Shown: positions 1 through 6,450, numbered from the stretch's first letter. The stretch: DNA of 6,621 nucleotides from Gammaproteobacteria bacterium (GCA_003562535.1 PWUP01000272.1:1-6621), one strand, 5' to 3'. Translations and numbers: made by a program. Notes: a model not told the origin generated them from the sequence alone.

Positions 1-229
1 CCCCCAGCCTGATTAAGTTTCTTACCTTGGTGCGGGGTTTGCGCCATTGCCGCCAATAGGCCATACGGATTCGTCGGCGTATCCAGTGATCAAGCTCGTA
101 ACACTCTTGATAACCGTTGGCAATGCCAAAGTAATTGATCAAGCCTGCAATGTACTGGCTGGTCTTAAAGAATGGCTCAAATTCGTTCCGCGCTTCGCGC
201 TCCACCGAACGCCGATAAAGCCTACACCA

Positions 230-247
230 GTTAACGCAAACGTTAAC
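230..247. repeat. 18-bp perfect palindrome upstream of higB (possible operator)
   Basis: GTTAACG and CGTTAAC form 7-bp arms around CAAA, ending 51 nt before the higB start codon. The site lies inside the open maturase-fragment frame, upstream of the recognisable maturase residues. HigA-type antitoxins usually bind palindromes near their own promoter, so this could be an operator. A chance palindrome is a real alternative. Confidence 0.35.
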
Positions 248-260
248 CCTTACTGGTAAC

Positions 261-289
261 TTGCCTTGAGTGATCCAATGGATTACCCT
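261..289 (+). promoter_or_regulatory. Weak candidate sigma-70 promoter for higBA
   Basis: TTGCCT (261-266) and TACCCT (284-289) are separated by 17 nt, with four and three consensus matches. This would start transcription almost at the higB ATG (299). That would fit the lack of a Shine-Dalgarno sequence before higB, suggesting a leaderless or nearly leaderless mRNA. The match is poor, so this is only a suggestion. Confidence 0.2.
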
Positions 290-298
290 GTTTCATAA

Positions 299-646
299 AT
301 GCTGACTGCAATCACAGAACTTCCAGAATACATGAAGCGTGCGGATGCCCTGCTGACTGACTTTGAGCGTAAAGCAGTCATCGACTACCTTGCTGAACAT
401 CCGCTTGCAGGCGATGTGATGGAAGGTACTGGCGGGATTCGTAAACTTCGCTGGAGCCGAGGCAATAAAGGCAAGAGCGCTGGTGTGCGTGTTATTTACT
501 ACTACCATGACCAGCGAATCCCACTGTATTTGTTAACGATGTTCGGTAAAGGTGAGCGTGCAAATTTATCAAAGGCAGACAGAAATGCGCTTTCTAAGCT
601 AGTCAGCATTCTTGTTCATACCGCATTGGAGAAAAATCATGGCTAG
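299..646 (+). CDS. higB: HigB2-like type II toxin (RelE superfamily mRNA interferase)
   Basis: This 115-residue protein has the size and layout of the HigB2/RelE-family toxins, which cleave mRNA at the ribosome unless bound by the partner antitoxin. The matching blocks, recalled from Vibrio cholerae HigB2, are HPLAGDVMEGTGGIRKLRW (residues 34-52), a basic turn followed by GVRVIYYYHD (62-71), and LYLLTMFGKGE with a downstream LSKADRNAL (76-98). These cover the beta-sheet core and the C-terminal basic patch of the fold. The ATG at 299 puts the N-terminus in register with HigB2, whereas Met12 would cut into the first helix. No clear ribosome-binding site precedes it. The gene overlaps higA by 8 nt, so the two are translationally coupled. 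No frameshift or truncation is visible, so the toxin looks intact. Toxin-first order is typical of the HigBA type. Activity is inferred from family membership. Confidence 0.88.
   Translation: MLTAITELPEYMKRADALLTDFERKAVIDYLAEHPLAGDVMEGTGGIRKLRWSRGNKGKSAGVRVIYYYHDQRIPLYLLTMFGKGERANLSKADRNALSKLVSILVHTALEKNHG
628..632 (+). promoter_or_regulatory. Ribosome-binding site fixing the higA start
   Basis: GGAGA lies 6 nt before the ATG at 639 and inside the 3' end of higB. It supports this ATG over an in-frame TTG at 612, which has no such site. Confidence 0.7.
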
Positions 647-923
647 TGCCTATGAAAGTATTGCTCAAGGCTTGCAGGAAGCAATAGACCTTAATCAGGG
701 GCATAAAGTCGCCGCCAGAACTCATCGTCCAGAACCGGTCGATGTTGCTAAGATTCGTAAGAACCTAGGCATGACCCAAATGGAGTTTGCATCCAAGTTT
801 TGTATTAGTGTAGCGACGTTGAGGCATTGGGAGCGTGGTGATCGTACCCCGCATGGGCCGGCATTGGCTTTATTGCATGTTGTGGCAAAAGAGCCGCAGG
901 CCGTCTTGAGAGCTTTGGGTTGA
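639..923 (+). CDS. higA: HigA2-like antitoxin (XRE-family HTH repressor)
   Basis: The 94-residue protein fits the HigA2 antitoxin pattern: a polar N-terminal arm of ~30 residues, then a Cro/C1-type helix-turn-helix. The helix-turn-helix covers about residues 36-66, with IRKNLGMTQMEFASKF, then ISVATLRHWERGDRTPHGPA and a last helix (ALALLHVVAKEP). In this family the N-terminal arm binds and blocks the toxin, while the HTH dimer represses the shared promoter, often more strongly with toxin bound. The start is the ATG at 639, supported by a GGAGA site. A longer form from TTG 612 would add nine residues with no family match. Its first 8 nt (ATGGCTAG) include the higB stop codon. It is the last gene of the pair, and only decayed sequence follows. 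Both reading frames are intact, so the module is probably functional or only recently acquired. Confidence 0.87.
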   Translation: MASAYESIAQGLQEAIDLNQGHKVAARTHRPEPVDVAKIRKNLGMTQMEFASKFCISVATLRHWERGDRTPHGPALALLHVVAKEPQAVLRALG

Positions 924-964
924 CTGTTCCTTTGTAAACCATTGCCCAATTATCTTGACCTACA

Positions 965-1171
965 TCAGCACTCCACCACCAACAGCGGCACCTGCATTTT
1001 CGCAGTGCTTAGCCCGCCGTGTACACCAATCATGCTCCATTCCGACTCGCTCGACAGGTGTTCAGTCAGCACATGCGCTTCCCGCCCGATCAGCAGATAA
1101 TCGCCTAAACGGGCCGCCAGCAAGGGATGCGGATCGCCTAAACCGAACCACCCCTCAGCGATTAAATCGTC
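965..1171 (-). pseudogene. Alkaline phosphatase/nucleotide pyrophosphatase family, C-terminal remnant
   Basis: About 68 codons on the minus strand resemble the end of type I phosphodiesterase/nucleotide pyrophosphatase (alkaline phosphatase superfamily) proteins. The visible blocks are EGWFGLGDPHPLLAARLGDY (from about 1156), then IGVHGGLS with the metal-ligand His of the HGG motif (codon 1021-1019), and MQVPLLV near the C-terminus. It ends at its own TGA (967-965). Upstream of about 1171 the frame runs on to 1246, but it enters sequence belonging to an aminotransferase gene on the other strand, so the N-terminal metal sites and the catalytic Thr/Ser nucleophile are gone. The preserved natural C-terminus and lack of internal stops point to a fairly recent deletion or rearrangement. 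The substrate cannot be told. Confidence 0.65.
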
Positions 1172-1176
1172 CTCCG

Positions 1177-1449
1177 ATGATGCGCGATATGCCGAAAATC
1201 CCCGCGCCCCGAGCCTATCTGGAGCGGCACACGCTTGACGAGGCAAACTGCGGCCTTCATTATGCTGAATGCTTACGTGAGGCGATTCTTGTCCAAGGTG
1301 CCGAGACGGTATTAGCTTTTATTATGGAACCCGTCGGTGGCGCATCCACCGGTGCACTGGTTGCACCGGACAGCTATTACCGCCGCATCCGTGAAATCTG
1401 TGACGAATTTGGTATTCTTCTGATCTATGATGAAGTCATGACTGGAGCC
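1177..1449 (+). pseudogene. Class III (PLP-dependent) aminotransferase, internal fragment
   Basis: About 91 codons match the middle of class III aminotransferases (omega-amino acid/DAPA/ornithine type). The blocks are MPKIPAPRAY, GLHYAECLREAI, AFIMEPVGGASTGALVAP, YYRRIREICDEFGILLIYDE and VMTGA. EP(V)GG lies near the cofactor pocket, and the Asp of the IYDEV motif (1429-1431) contacts the pyridine nitrogen of PLP. Both ends are missing. Upstream of ~1177 lies an oppositely oriented phosphatase fragment, and downstream the frame passes into a palindromic repeat just after MTGA. The PLP-binding lysine and the C-terminal domain are therefore absent, so it cannot be a working enzyme. The frame is open from 955 to 1494, but the parts outside 1177-1449 resemble no family and should not be read as protein. 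Family call firm, substrate unknown. Confidence 0.75.
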
Positions 1450-1490
1450 CCTCACCCTAGCCCTCTCCCCCATAAATGGGGGAGAGGGGA
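1448..1490. repeat. REP-like dispersed palindromic repeat
   Basis: A CCCCTCACCCTAG lead-in is followed by a perfect 13-bp inverted repeat, CCCTCTCCCCCAT (1461-1473) and ATGGGGGAGAGGG (1476-1488), with AA between. This is the widely seen 'PHPSPLP...GRG' repeat type, named for the peptide it spells when read through, as happens here. It lies 27 bp beyond the yjgR stop codon, so its strong hairpin could stabilise or end that transcript, although no U-run follows on either strand. Confidence 0.75.
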
Positions 1491-1516
1491 CTGAATGATT
1501 ACGTTAGGCTCACTAT

Positions 1517-3001
1517 TCAACGCCGCCGCCGTCCGGTTAATGAGCCGAGTAGCCCGCGAGCCACTTGGCGGCCAATTTGGGTACCAATAGACCGCATAGC
1601 ACTGGTTGCTGTGGCAGCCAGTATTGACGAACCGGTGCGACCGGATTTGCCCGCCCGGCGCGATGTGGCTTGATTCTGAGTCGTGACACTGACCGTCGCC
1701 TCTTCAGACAGCGCTTCCTCGGCTTGACGCTGCAAAATTTGATAAGCGGATTCTCGATCCACGGGTTGATCATAAACGCCTGCCAACACCGAGTCACTCA
1801 TGAGCGCTTGGCGTTCAGCAGTAGTCAGCGGCCCCATACGGCTGGCCGGTGGGCGAATCGTGACGCGCTCTACTGGAGTCGGGGTGCCTTTCGCATCCAA
1901 TACCGATACCAGCGCTTCACCAACGCCTAAGGCAGTAATCGTCGCTTCGGTATCCAACTTTGGATTGGGGCGAAAGGTCTGCGCCGCGACTCGTACAGCC
2001 CGTTGATCTCGTGGAGTAAACGCCCGCAGGGCATGTTGGATGCGATTACCTAACTGCCCCAACACATTATCAGGAATATCGGTAGGGTTTTGGGTGATAA
2101 AATACACACCGACCCCTTTGGAACGAATCAAGCGCACCACTTGTTCAATCCGGTCGAGTAAGGAGCGCGGGGCACGATTAAACATTAAATGGGCTTCGTC
2201 GAAAAACACCACAAAGCTGGGTTTATCGGGATCACCCAGTTCGGGTAATTGCTCAAACAGCTCCGAGAGCAACCACAGCAATAAGGTTGAATACACCAGT
2301 GGGCTGTTACGGTAAAGCTGCTCAGCGTGCAGGATATTAACGACGCCTTTGCCTTGCGGGTCAGTTTGCAGAAAATCATGCAAGGTCACGGCGGGTTCGC
2401 CAAAAAACTGTTCACCCCCTTGGGATTCCAGCGTCAACAGGGCGCGCTGAATGGCACCGATACTGGCTGGGGCAACATTACCATAGGTACCGCTTAACTC
2501 TTGGCGATTGTCGCTCACCCAAGTCAGCATGGCGCGTAAATCTTTCAAATCCAGTAATAACCAGCCGTTATCATCGGCCACTTTAAAAGCCAGTTGCATG
2601 ACCCCGGTCTGAGTTTCATTTAAATTGAGCAGCCGACTGAGTAAAACGGGTCCAAAATCGGCCATAGTTAAACGCAGCGGATGGCCCTGTTCGCCGAATA
2701 CATCCCAAAACACGGTAGGGGCGGCATAGACCTCAAAATGGTCGATTCCGACACGCTGGGCGCGTTCCACTAGCCGGTCACTGGTTTCACCTGCAGCGGC
2801 AATACCGGAAAAATCCCCTTTGATATCGGGGACAAAAACCGGCACCCCCAAGTCAGAAAATCCTTGGGCTAAAATTTGCAGGCTGATGGTTTTACCCGTG
2901 CCGGTCGCGCCAGCAATCAGACCATGACGGTTAGCCATATGCGGTTCAATGGCAATGGGGCGCTGCTGTGCAGCGCCGATGAGTAAAGGATGATGTGGCA
3001 C
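1517..3001 (-). CDS. yjgR: YjgR-type HerA-like ATPase (DUF853)
   Basis: The 494-residue protein is a full-length homologue of E. coli YjgR, a soluble P-loop ATPase of the HerA/FtsK superfamily whose cellular role is not settled. Visible are ANRHGLIAGATGTGKT with Walker A at residues 31-38, PDIKGDFSGI (58-67), DFGPVLLSRLLNLNETQTGV (115-134), Walker B VVFFDEAH at 264-271, and the HerA-like block IRSKGVGVYFITQNPTDIPD (292-311) followed by LGNRIQHALRAFTPRDQRAV. The C-terminus (QIGRQVARGLLGSLTGRRRR) keeps the basic tail seen in YjgR. Residues ~425-460 are Ala/Ser/Thr-rich and probably flexible. The start is GTG at 3001, supported by a GAGG site 7 nt upstream, and it gives the expected short N-terminus before LLIG. 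It lies 79 bp downstream of metG on the same strand with no clear terminator between, so co-transcription is possible. No defects seen. Confidence 0.93.
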   Translation of the reverse strand: MPHHPLLIGAAQQRPIAIEPHMANRHGLIAGATGTGKTISLQILAQGFSDLGVPVFVPDIKGDFSGIAAAGETSDRLVERAQRVGIDHFEVYAAPTVFWDVFGEQGHPLRLTMADFGPVLLSRLLNLNETQTGVMQLAFKVADDNGWLLLDLKDLRAMLTWVSDNRQELSGTYGNVAPASIGAIQRALLTLESQGGEQFFGEPAVTLHDFLQTDPQGKGVVNILHAEQLYRNSPLVYSTLLLWLLSELFEQLPELGDPDKPSFVVFFDEAHLMFNRAPRSLLDRIEQVVRLIRSKGVGVYFITQNPTDIPDNVLGQLGNRIQHALRAFTPRDQRAVRVAAQTFRPNPKLDTEATITALGVGEALVSVLDAKGTPTPVERVTIRPPASRMGPLTTAERQALMSDSVLAGVYDQPVDRESAYQILQRQAEEALSEEATVSVTTQNQATSRRAGKSGRTGSSILAATATSAMRSIGTQIGRQVARGLLGSLTGRRRR

Positions 3002-3008
3002 GTTGGTT

Positions 3009-3012
3009 CCTC
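3009..3012 (-). promoter_or_regulatory. Ribosome-binding site for the yjgR GTG start
   Basis: GAGG on the minus strand sits 7 nt before the GTG start codon. It supports this non-ATG start, which also agrees with the N-terminus expected for the family. Confidence 0.65.
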
Positions 3013-3080
3013 GATGCTTAGGATAATGGAGTCTTGGCTGGCATCTTAAAGATTAAGTGACGGTCTGCACAGTCTTAACA

Positions 3081-5099
3081 TTAGCGCACCCGCATACCCG
3101 GCTGTGCACCGCTATCCGGTGCCAGCAAAAACACGCCACTCTGATCATCGGCAGCGCTGGCGGCCAGCACCATGCCTTCTGAAACTCCGAAGCGCATTTT
3201 GCGCGGTTGCAGATTAGCGACCATGATCGTCAGCCGTCCGACTAGGTGTTGGGGAGCATAATAGGCTTTGATCCCGGCAAACACGGTGCGGGTTTCGCTG
3301 CCGAGATCGAGGGTCAGCCGCACCAGTTTGTCAGCCTTGGGTACGGCTTCGGCAGCGGTAATCCGTGCGACCCGTAAATCCACTTGCAGAAACTGCTCAA
3401 TGCCGATTTCCGGGGCGAGATCTAGGGCGGGTGGGGCGGGTTCATCCGTGGTATCGGTGTCACGCGATGCCTCGATAATCGCCTGGATAGCCTCGGCCTC
3501 GACCCGCTCCAACAACCGGGGATAACGGCCAATGGTATGACTGAGCAAGGGTTGTTGCACCGTGACCCAAGTCAGCGGCTCAATCTGCAAAAAGGCTTCG
3601 CTGTCTGCGGCGATCTGCGGCAATACCGGCTTGAGATAGGTGATCAGCACTCGGAATAAATTCAGTCCTTGGGTGCAGATCCCCTGAACCTCGGGCAGGC
3701 GCTCGGCGTCTTTGGCCAGTACCCAAGGTTTATGCTGGTCGATGTATTGATTGGCACGATCCGCCAGCGCCATGATCTCGCGCATTGCCCGGCTGAACTC
3801 CCGCCGCTCATAAGCGCTGGCGATAGAATCACCGGCCATGACGAACTGCTGGTATAACTGCGGTTCCGGCAGGCTGGCGGTTAATTCCCCGCCAAAGCGC
3901 TTGCTGATAAACCCTGCTGAGCGTGAGGCGATATTCACCAGTTTGCCGACTAAATCGCTGTTGGCGCGTTGGCGGAAATCCTCAAAGTTTAAATCCAGAT
4001 CGTCGATACCGGCCCCAAGTTTGGTGGCGAAGTAATAACGCAGGTATTCCGGGCGCAAATGCTGTAAATAGGTGCGGGCGGTGATAAACGTGCCCCGGGA
4101 TTTGGACATTTTCTCGCCGTTGACGGTTAAAAACCCGTGGCAAAATACAGCGGTCGGAGTGCGGAACCCGGCACCGTGCAACATTGCTGGCCAGAACAGG
4201 GTGTGGAAATAGGCGATGTCTTTGCCGATAAAGTGATACATCTCGACCGGCGAGTCAGGCCGCCAGTACTGGTCAAAATCATCGCCGCTGCGGCGGCAAT
4301 AATGGCGATGGCTGCCCATATAACCAATCGGCGCATCCAGCCACACATAAAAGTATTTACCCGGTGCATCGGGGATTTCAAACCCCCAGTACGGCGCATC
4401 ACGGGAAATATCCCAGTCTTGCAGGCCGTTTTCAAACCACTCATCGAGTTTATTGGCGATACCGGGTTGCAGATGGCCGCCACGGGTCCATTCGCGTAGC
4501 ATCGGCTCGAAATCGCCGAGTTTAAAGAAATAATGCTCGGATTCTTTCTCCACCGGCGGTTGGCCGGAGAGCACCGAAACCGGATCAATCAGATCCGTTG
4601 GGCTATAGGTCGCCCCGCATTGCTCGCAGGAATCGCCGTATTGATCAGGTGCCTGGCAGCGTGGGCAGGTGCCTTTAACAAACCGATCCGGCAGAAATAG
4701 ACCGGCCTCGGCATCGTAAGCTTGACGGATAGTGCGTTGGGCAATATGTCCCCCGGCGCGCAGTCGGGTGTAAATCAGCTCAGCGCAATAGCGGTTGTCC
4801 TCGGAATGGGTGGTGTGGTAGTTATCAAAGCTCAGCAGAAAATCGTGAAAATCCGTTTCATGCTCGATTTTCATCCGATCCACCAGCGCCTGTGGCTCGA
4901 TGCCCTCCTGGCGGGCTTTGAGCATGATGGGGGTGCCGTGAGCGTCATCCGCCCACACCCAGACGCACTGGTGGCCGCGCAGACGTTGAAAACGCACCCA
5001 AATATCGGTTTGAATGTATTCCACCATATGACCTAAATGGATGGAGCCATTAGCATAGGGCAGGGCGCTGGTGACGAGAAGGCTACGGTGATCGCTCAT
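3081..5099 (-). CDS. metG: Methionyl-tRNA synthetase
   Basis: The enzyme joins methionine to tRNAMet in the cytoplasm. Read from ATG 5099 it has 672 residues, close to the 677 of E. coli MetG, and aligns throughout. The class I signature HLGH is at 21-24 and KMSKS at 330-334. The zinc knuckle ligands are Cys145, Cys148, Cys158 and Cys161, matching the single CxxC...CxxC type of the E. coli enzyme. FYVWLDAPIGYMGS (about 250-263) belongs to the catalytic Rossmann fold. The helical anticodon-binding domain covers about 370-540. A C-terminal OB-fold tRNA-binding domain (IGIEQFLQVDLRVARI to MRFGVSEGMVLAA, ~565-648) follows a loose Asp/Pro-rich linker. An in-frame TTG at 5120 would add seven residues. 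I prefer the ATG because SDHRSLLVTSALPYANG fits the family, although neither start has a good Shine-Dalgarno. It is divergent from mrp and lies upstream of yjgR. Confidence 0.97.
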   Translation of the reverse strand: MSDHRSLLVTSALPYANGSIHLGHMVEYIQTDIWVRFQRLRGHQCVWVWADDAHGTPIMLKARQEGIEPQALVDRMKIEHETDFHDFLLSFDNYHTTHSEDNRYCAELIYTRLRAGGHIAQRTIRQAYDAEAGLFLPDRFVKGTCPRCQAPDQYGDSCEQCGATYSPTDLIDPVSVLSGQPPVEKESEHYFFKLGDFEPMLREWTRGGHLQPGIANKLDEWFENGLQDWDISRDAPYWGFEIPDAPGKYFYVWLDAPIGYMGSHRHYCRRSGDDFDQYWRPDSPVEMYHFIGKDIAYFHTLFWPAMLHGAGFRTPTAVFCHGFLTVNGEKMSKSRGTFITARTYLQHLRPEYLRYYFATKLGAGIDDLDLNFEDFRQRANSDLVGKLVNIASRSAGFISKRFGGELTASLPEPQLYQQFVMAGDSIASAYERREFSRAMREIMALADRANQYIDQHKPWVLAKDAERLPEVQGICTQGLNLFRVLITYLKPVLPQIAADSEAFLQIEPLTWVTVQQPLLSHTIGRYPRLLERVEAEAIQAIIEASRDTDTTDEPAPPALDLAPEIGIEQFLQVDLRVARITAAEAVPKADKLVRLTLDLGSETRTVFAGIKAYYAPQHLVGRLTIMVANLQPRKMRFGVSEGMVLAASAADDQSGVFLLAPDSGAQPGMRVR

Positions 5100-5109
5100 G
5101 GTTAGTTGA

Positions 5110-5131
5110 GTTAAGTTCAAAACTACTTAAC
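5110..5131. repeat. Inverted repeat in the metG leader
   Basis: GTTAAGT (5110-5116) and ACTTAAC (5125-5131) form 7-bp arms around 8 nt, starting 10 bp before the metG ATG in the divergent region. It could be a protein-binding site or a weak hairpin in the metG 5' leader. Chance is not excluded. Confidence 0.3.
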
Positions 5132-5155
5132 ATAACAAGTATCGAAGGCGTTGTC

Positions 5156-5164
5156 TGTTAGAAT
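5156..5164 (+). promoter_or_regulatory. Candidate extended -10 promoter for mrp
   Basis: TGT-TAGAAT matches an extended -10 element (TGnTATAAT) with one change. It would start transcription near 5171, leaving a ~30-nt leader that contains the mrp ribosome-binding site. There is no good -35 box 17 nt upstream, which is common for extended -10 promoters. Confidence 0.35.
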
Positions 5165-5187
5165 TCATCTATCTTTCTATTGAACAC

Positions 5188-5191
5188 GAGG
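5188..5191 (+). promoter_or_regulatory. Ribosome-binding site fixing the mrp start
   Basis: GAGG lies 9 nt before ATG 5201. It would overlap the coding sequence if the in-frame TTG at 5180 were used, and it is 15 nt from the next ATG (5207), so it favours 5201. Confidence 0.55.
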
Positions 5192-5200
5192 TCAGTCTTG

Positions 5201-6292
5201 ATGACGATGCTGGATCAAGCAGCGGTTGAATCCGCCCTGCGCGAGTTACCTGACCCTTATCTCGGTCAGGATTTAGTGACCGCGAACGCGGTTAAAGCCC
5301 TAACGATTGAACAGGGCCGTATCAGCCTCGCTATTGAACTGGGCTACCCGGCGGTGGGTTATGTCCCAAGGCTGCGCCAGACTCTGGAACAACGGCTCAC
5401 GGCGTTGCCGGGTGTGACTCAGGTGACCGTGACGGTGCGTTCTAAAATCGTTGCCCATGAAGTTCAAAAAGGCTTAAAGCCCCTGAAGCACGTTAAGAAC
5501 ATTATTGCGGTTGCCTCAGGTAAAGGCGGAGTCGGTAAATCGACGACGGCGGTTAATCTCGCTTTAGCTCTGGCCGCTGAGGGAGCCAGTGCGGGTATTT
5601 TGGATGCCGATATTTATGGCCCCAGCCAGCCGCGTATGTTGGGGATCAATCAAAAACCTGAGACCAAAGACGGCAAGAGTTTAGAACCGCTGCTCAACCA
5701 CGGGTTACAAGCCATGTCGATGGGGTTTCTGATTGATGAAGAAACCCCGATGATTTGGCGTGGCCCAATGGTCACGCAAGCCTTAGAGCAACTGCTGCAT
5801 GATACCAACTGGCAGCATTTAGATTATCTAGTCATTGACTTACCGCCGGGAACCGGCGATATCCAGCTCACCTTGGCGCAGAAAATTCCGGTCAGCGGAG
5901 CGATTATTGTCACCACTCCCCAGGACATTGCCCTGCTGGATGCCCGCAAGGGGCTAAAAATGTTTGAGAAAGTTCAAGTCCCCGTATTAGGCATTGTGGA
6001 GAATATGAGTACCCATATCTGTAGTCAATGCGGCCATGAAGAGCCTATTTTCGGCACGGGCGGTGGTCAGCGTATGGCGGAACAATACGGGATTGATTTG
6101 CTCGGTTCGCTGCCTTTGGATATTCATATCCGCGAGCAGGCCGATGGGGGAATGCCGACTGTGGTTGCTGATCCGCAAGGGGAAGTGGCCTTGCGCTATC
6201 GGGATATTGCCCGCCATGCAGCGGCTAAATTAGCCTTGCAAGCCAAAAGTTATTCGCAGTTATTCCCCAATATTGTGATTCAAAATACCTGA
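5201..6292 (+). CDS. mrp: Mrp/ApbC iron-sulfur cluster carrier P-loop ATPase
   Basis: The 363-residue protein is a Mrp/NBP35-type cytosolic ATPase. The family binds a labile [4Fe-4S] cluster at the dimer interface and passes it to apo-proteins. The N-terminal ~80 residues are a MIP18/DUF59 domain, with ALRELPDPYLGQDLV at about 12-26. Then comes the deviant Walker A GKGGVGKST at 107-115, LDADIYGPSQPRMLG (134-148), Walker B-like YLVIDLPPGTGD (209-220), and VTTPQDIALLDARKGLKMFE. The cluster-ligand motif CSQC (Cys274 and Cys277) is intact and followed by FGTGGGQRMAEQYG. The start is ATG 5201, served by a GAGG site; a TTG at 5180 would add seven residues. It stands divergently from metG, the same arrangement as in E. 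coli. No terminator is evident after the TGA, and the sequence beyond it is mobile-element debris rather than a normal neighbour gene. Confidence 0.95.
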   Translation: MTMLDQAAVESALRELPDPYLGQDLVTANAVKALTIEQGRISLAIELGYPAVGYVPRLRQTLEQRLTALPGVTQVTVTVRSKIVAHEVQKGLKPLKHVKNIIAVASGKGGVGKSTTAVNLALALAAEGASAGILDADIYGPSQPRMLGINQKPETKDGKSLEPLLNHGLQAMSMGFLIDEETPMIWRGPMVTQALEQLLHDTNWQHLDYLVIDLPPGTGDIQLTLAQKIPVSGAIIVTTPQDIALLDARKGLKMFEKVQVPVLGIVENMSTHICSQCGHEEPIFGTGGGQRMAEQYGIDLLGSLPLDIHIREQADGGMPTVVADPQGEVALRYRDIARHAAAKLALQAKSYSQLFPNIVIQNT

Positions 6293-6336
6293 ACAGGCCA
6301 ACGGCTATGGGGCACGCAACTTGATGACCAACCGTT

Positions 6337-6450
6337 CGAACCCTTATTGACGCTCGGCTTGACCCCGATCTGGCCTCCACCACCCGGATCACCGGTCTCA
6401 TCCGCCTGCTGTCCAGCGCTCTGCGAGTGCTGTGCCTCATCGAGTTCACT
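6337..6450 (+). pseudogene. DDE transposase remnant (C-terminal region, possibly IS1634-like)
   Basis: One plus-strand frame, opening after a TGA at 6325, reads LIDARLDPDLASTT followed by RITGLIRLLSSALRVLCLIE. The GLIRLLS-ALRVL-LIEF pattern is what I recall from the C-terminal part of certain IS1634-like DDE transposases. There is no start, no catalytic triad and no recognisable end; beyond about 6450 the frame no longer looks like the family. The remnant begins about 45 nt after mrp ends, so an insertion sequence probably landed here and then decayed. The family assignment is from memory of a short motif and is only moderately sure. Confidence 0.45.

Larger units (their letters stand above)
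1..292 (-). pseudogene. Group II intron reverse transcriptase/maturase, C-terminal fragment (runs off left edge)
   Basis: Reading leftward from 292, one minus-strand frame stays open for 97 codons to the window edge. Its last ~53 residues have the typical C-terminal maturase look: YIAGLINYFGIAN (about 154-116), LDHWIRRRIRM (about 94-62), then WRQWRKPRTKVRNLIRLG at the edge. In this family the region binds intron RNA and DNA target and assists splicing and retrohoming. Going upstream, the similarity becomes uncertain before about position 160, and the frame ends at a TGA (295-293). There is no start codon, reverse transcriptase domain or YADD motif in the window, so the gene's 5' part is missing. 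The toxin gene begins on the opposite strand at 299. The C-terminal end, and any HNH endonuclease domain, would lie left of the window. The family call is fairly firm. Whether the 5' part was deleted or separated by rearrangement cannot be told here. Confidence 0.72.

Noticed and set aside
230..247. The GTTAAC palindrome as part of an integron attC site, since group IIC introns and toxin-antitoxin cassettes occur in integrons
   Set aside because: The sequence following GTT does not fit the GTTRRRY core consensus, there is no paired inverse core at attC spacing, and no integrase is present.
47..259. Plus-strand open frame of 70 codons beginning MPPIGHTDSS
   Set aside because: It is the antisense shadow of the maturase fragment, which has clear family motifs on the other strand.
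1461..1488. The palindrome as a classic rho-independent terminator for yjgR
   Set aside because: The hairpin is strong but no U-run follows on the minus strand, and the CCCCTCACCC lead-in marks it as a dispersed repeat; some effect on transcript ends is still possible.
3002..3080. Terminator hairpin between metG and yjgR
   Set aside because: Only short, widely spaced complementary pieces are present (for example GATGC...GCATC) and no U-tract follows.
4127..4588. Minus-strand open frame of 153 codons inside metG, and an overlapping plus-strand frame (4137-4499)
   Set aside because: Both are out-of-frame shadows of the strongly conserved catalytic part of metG.
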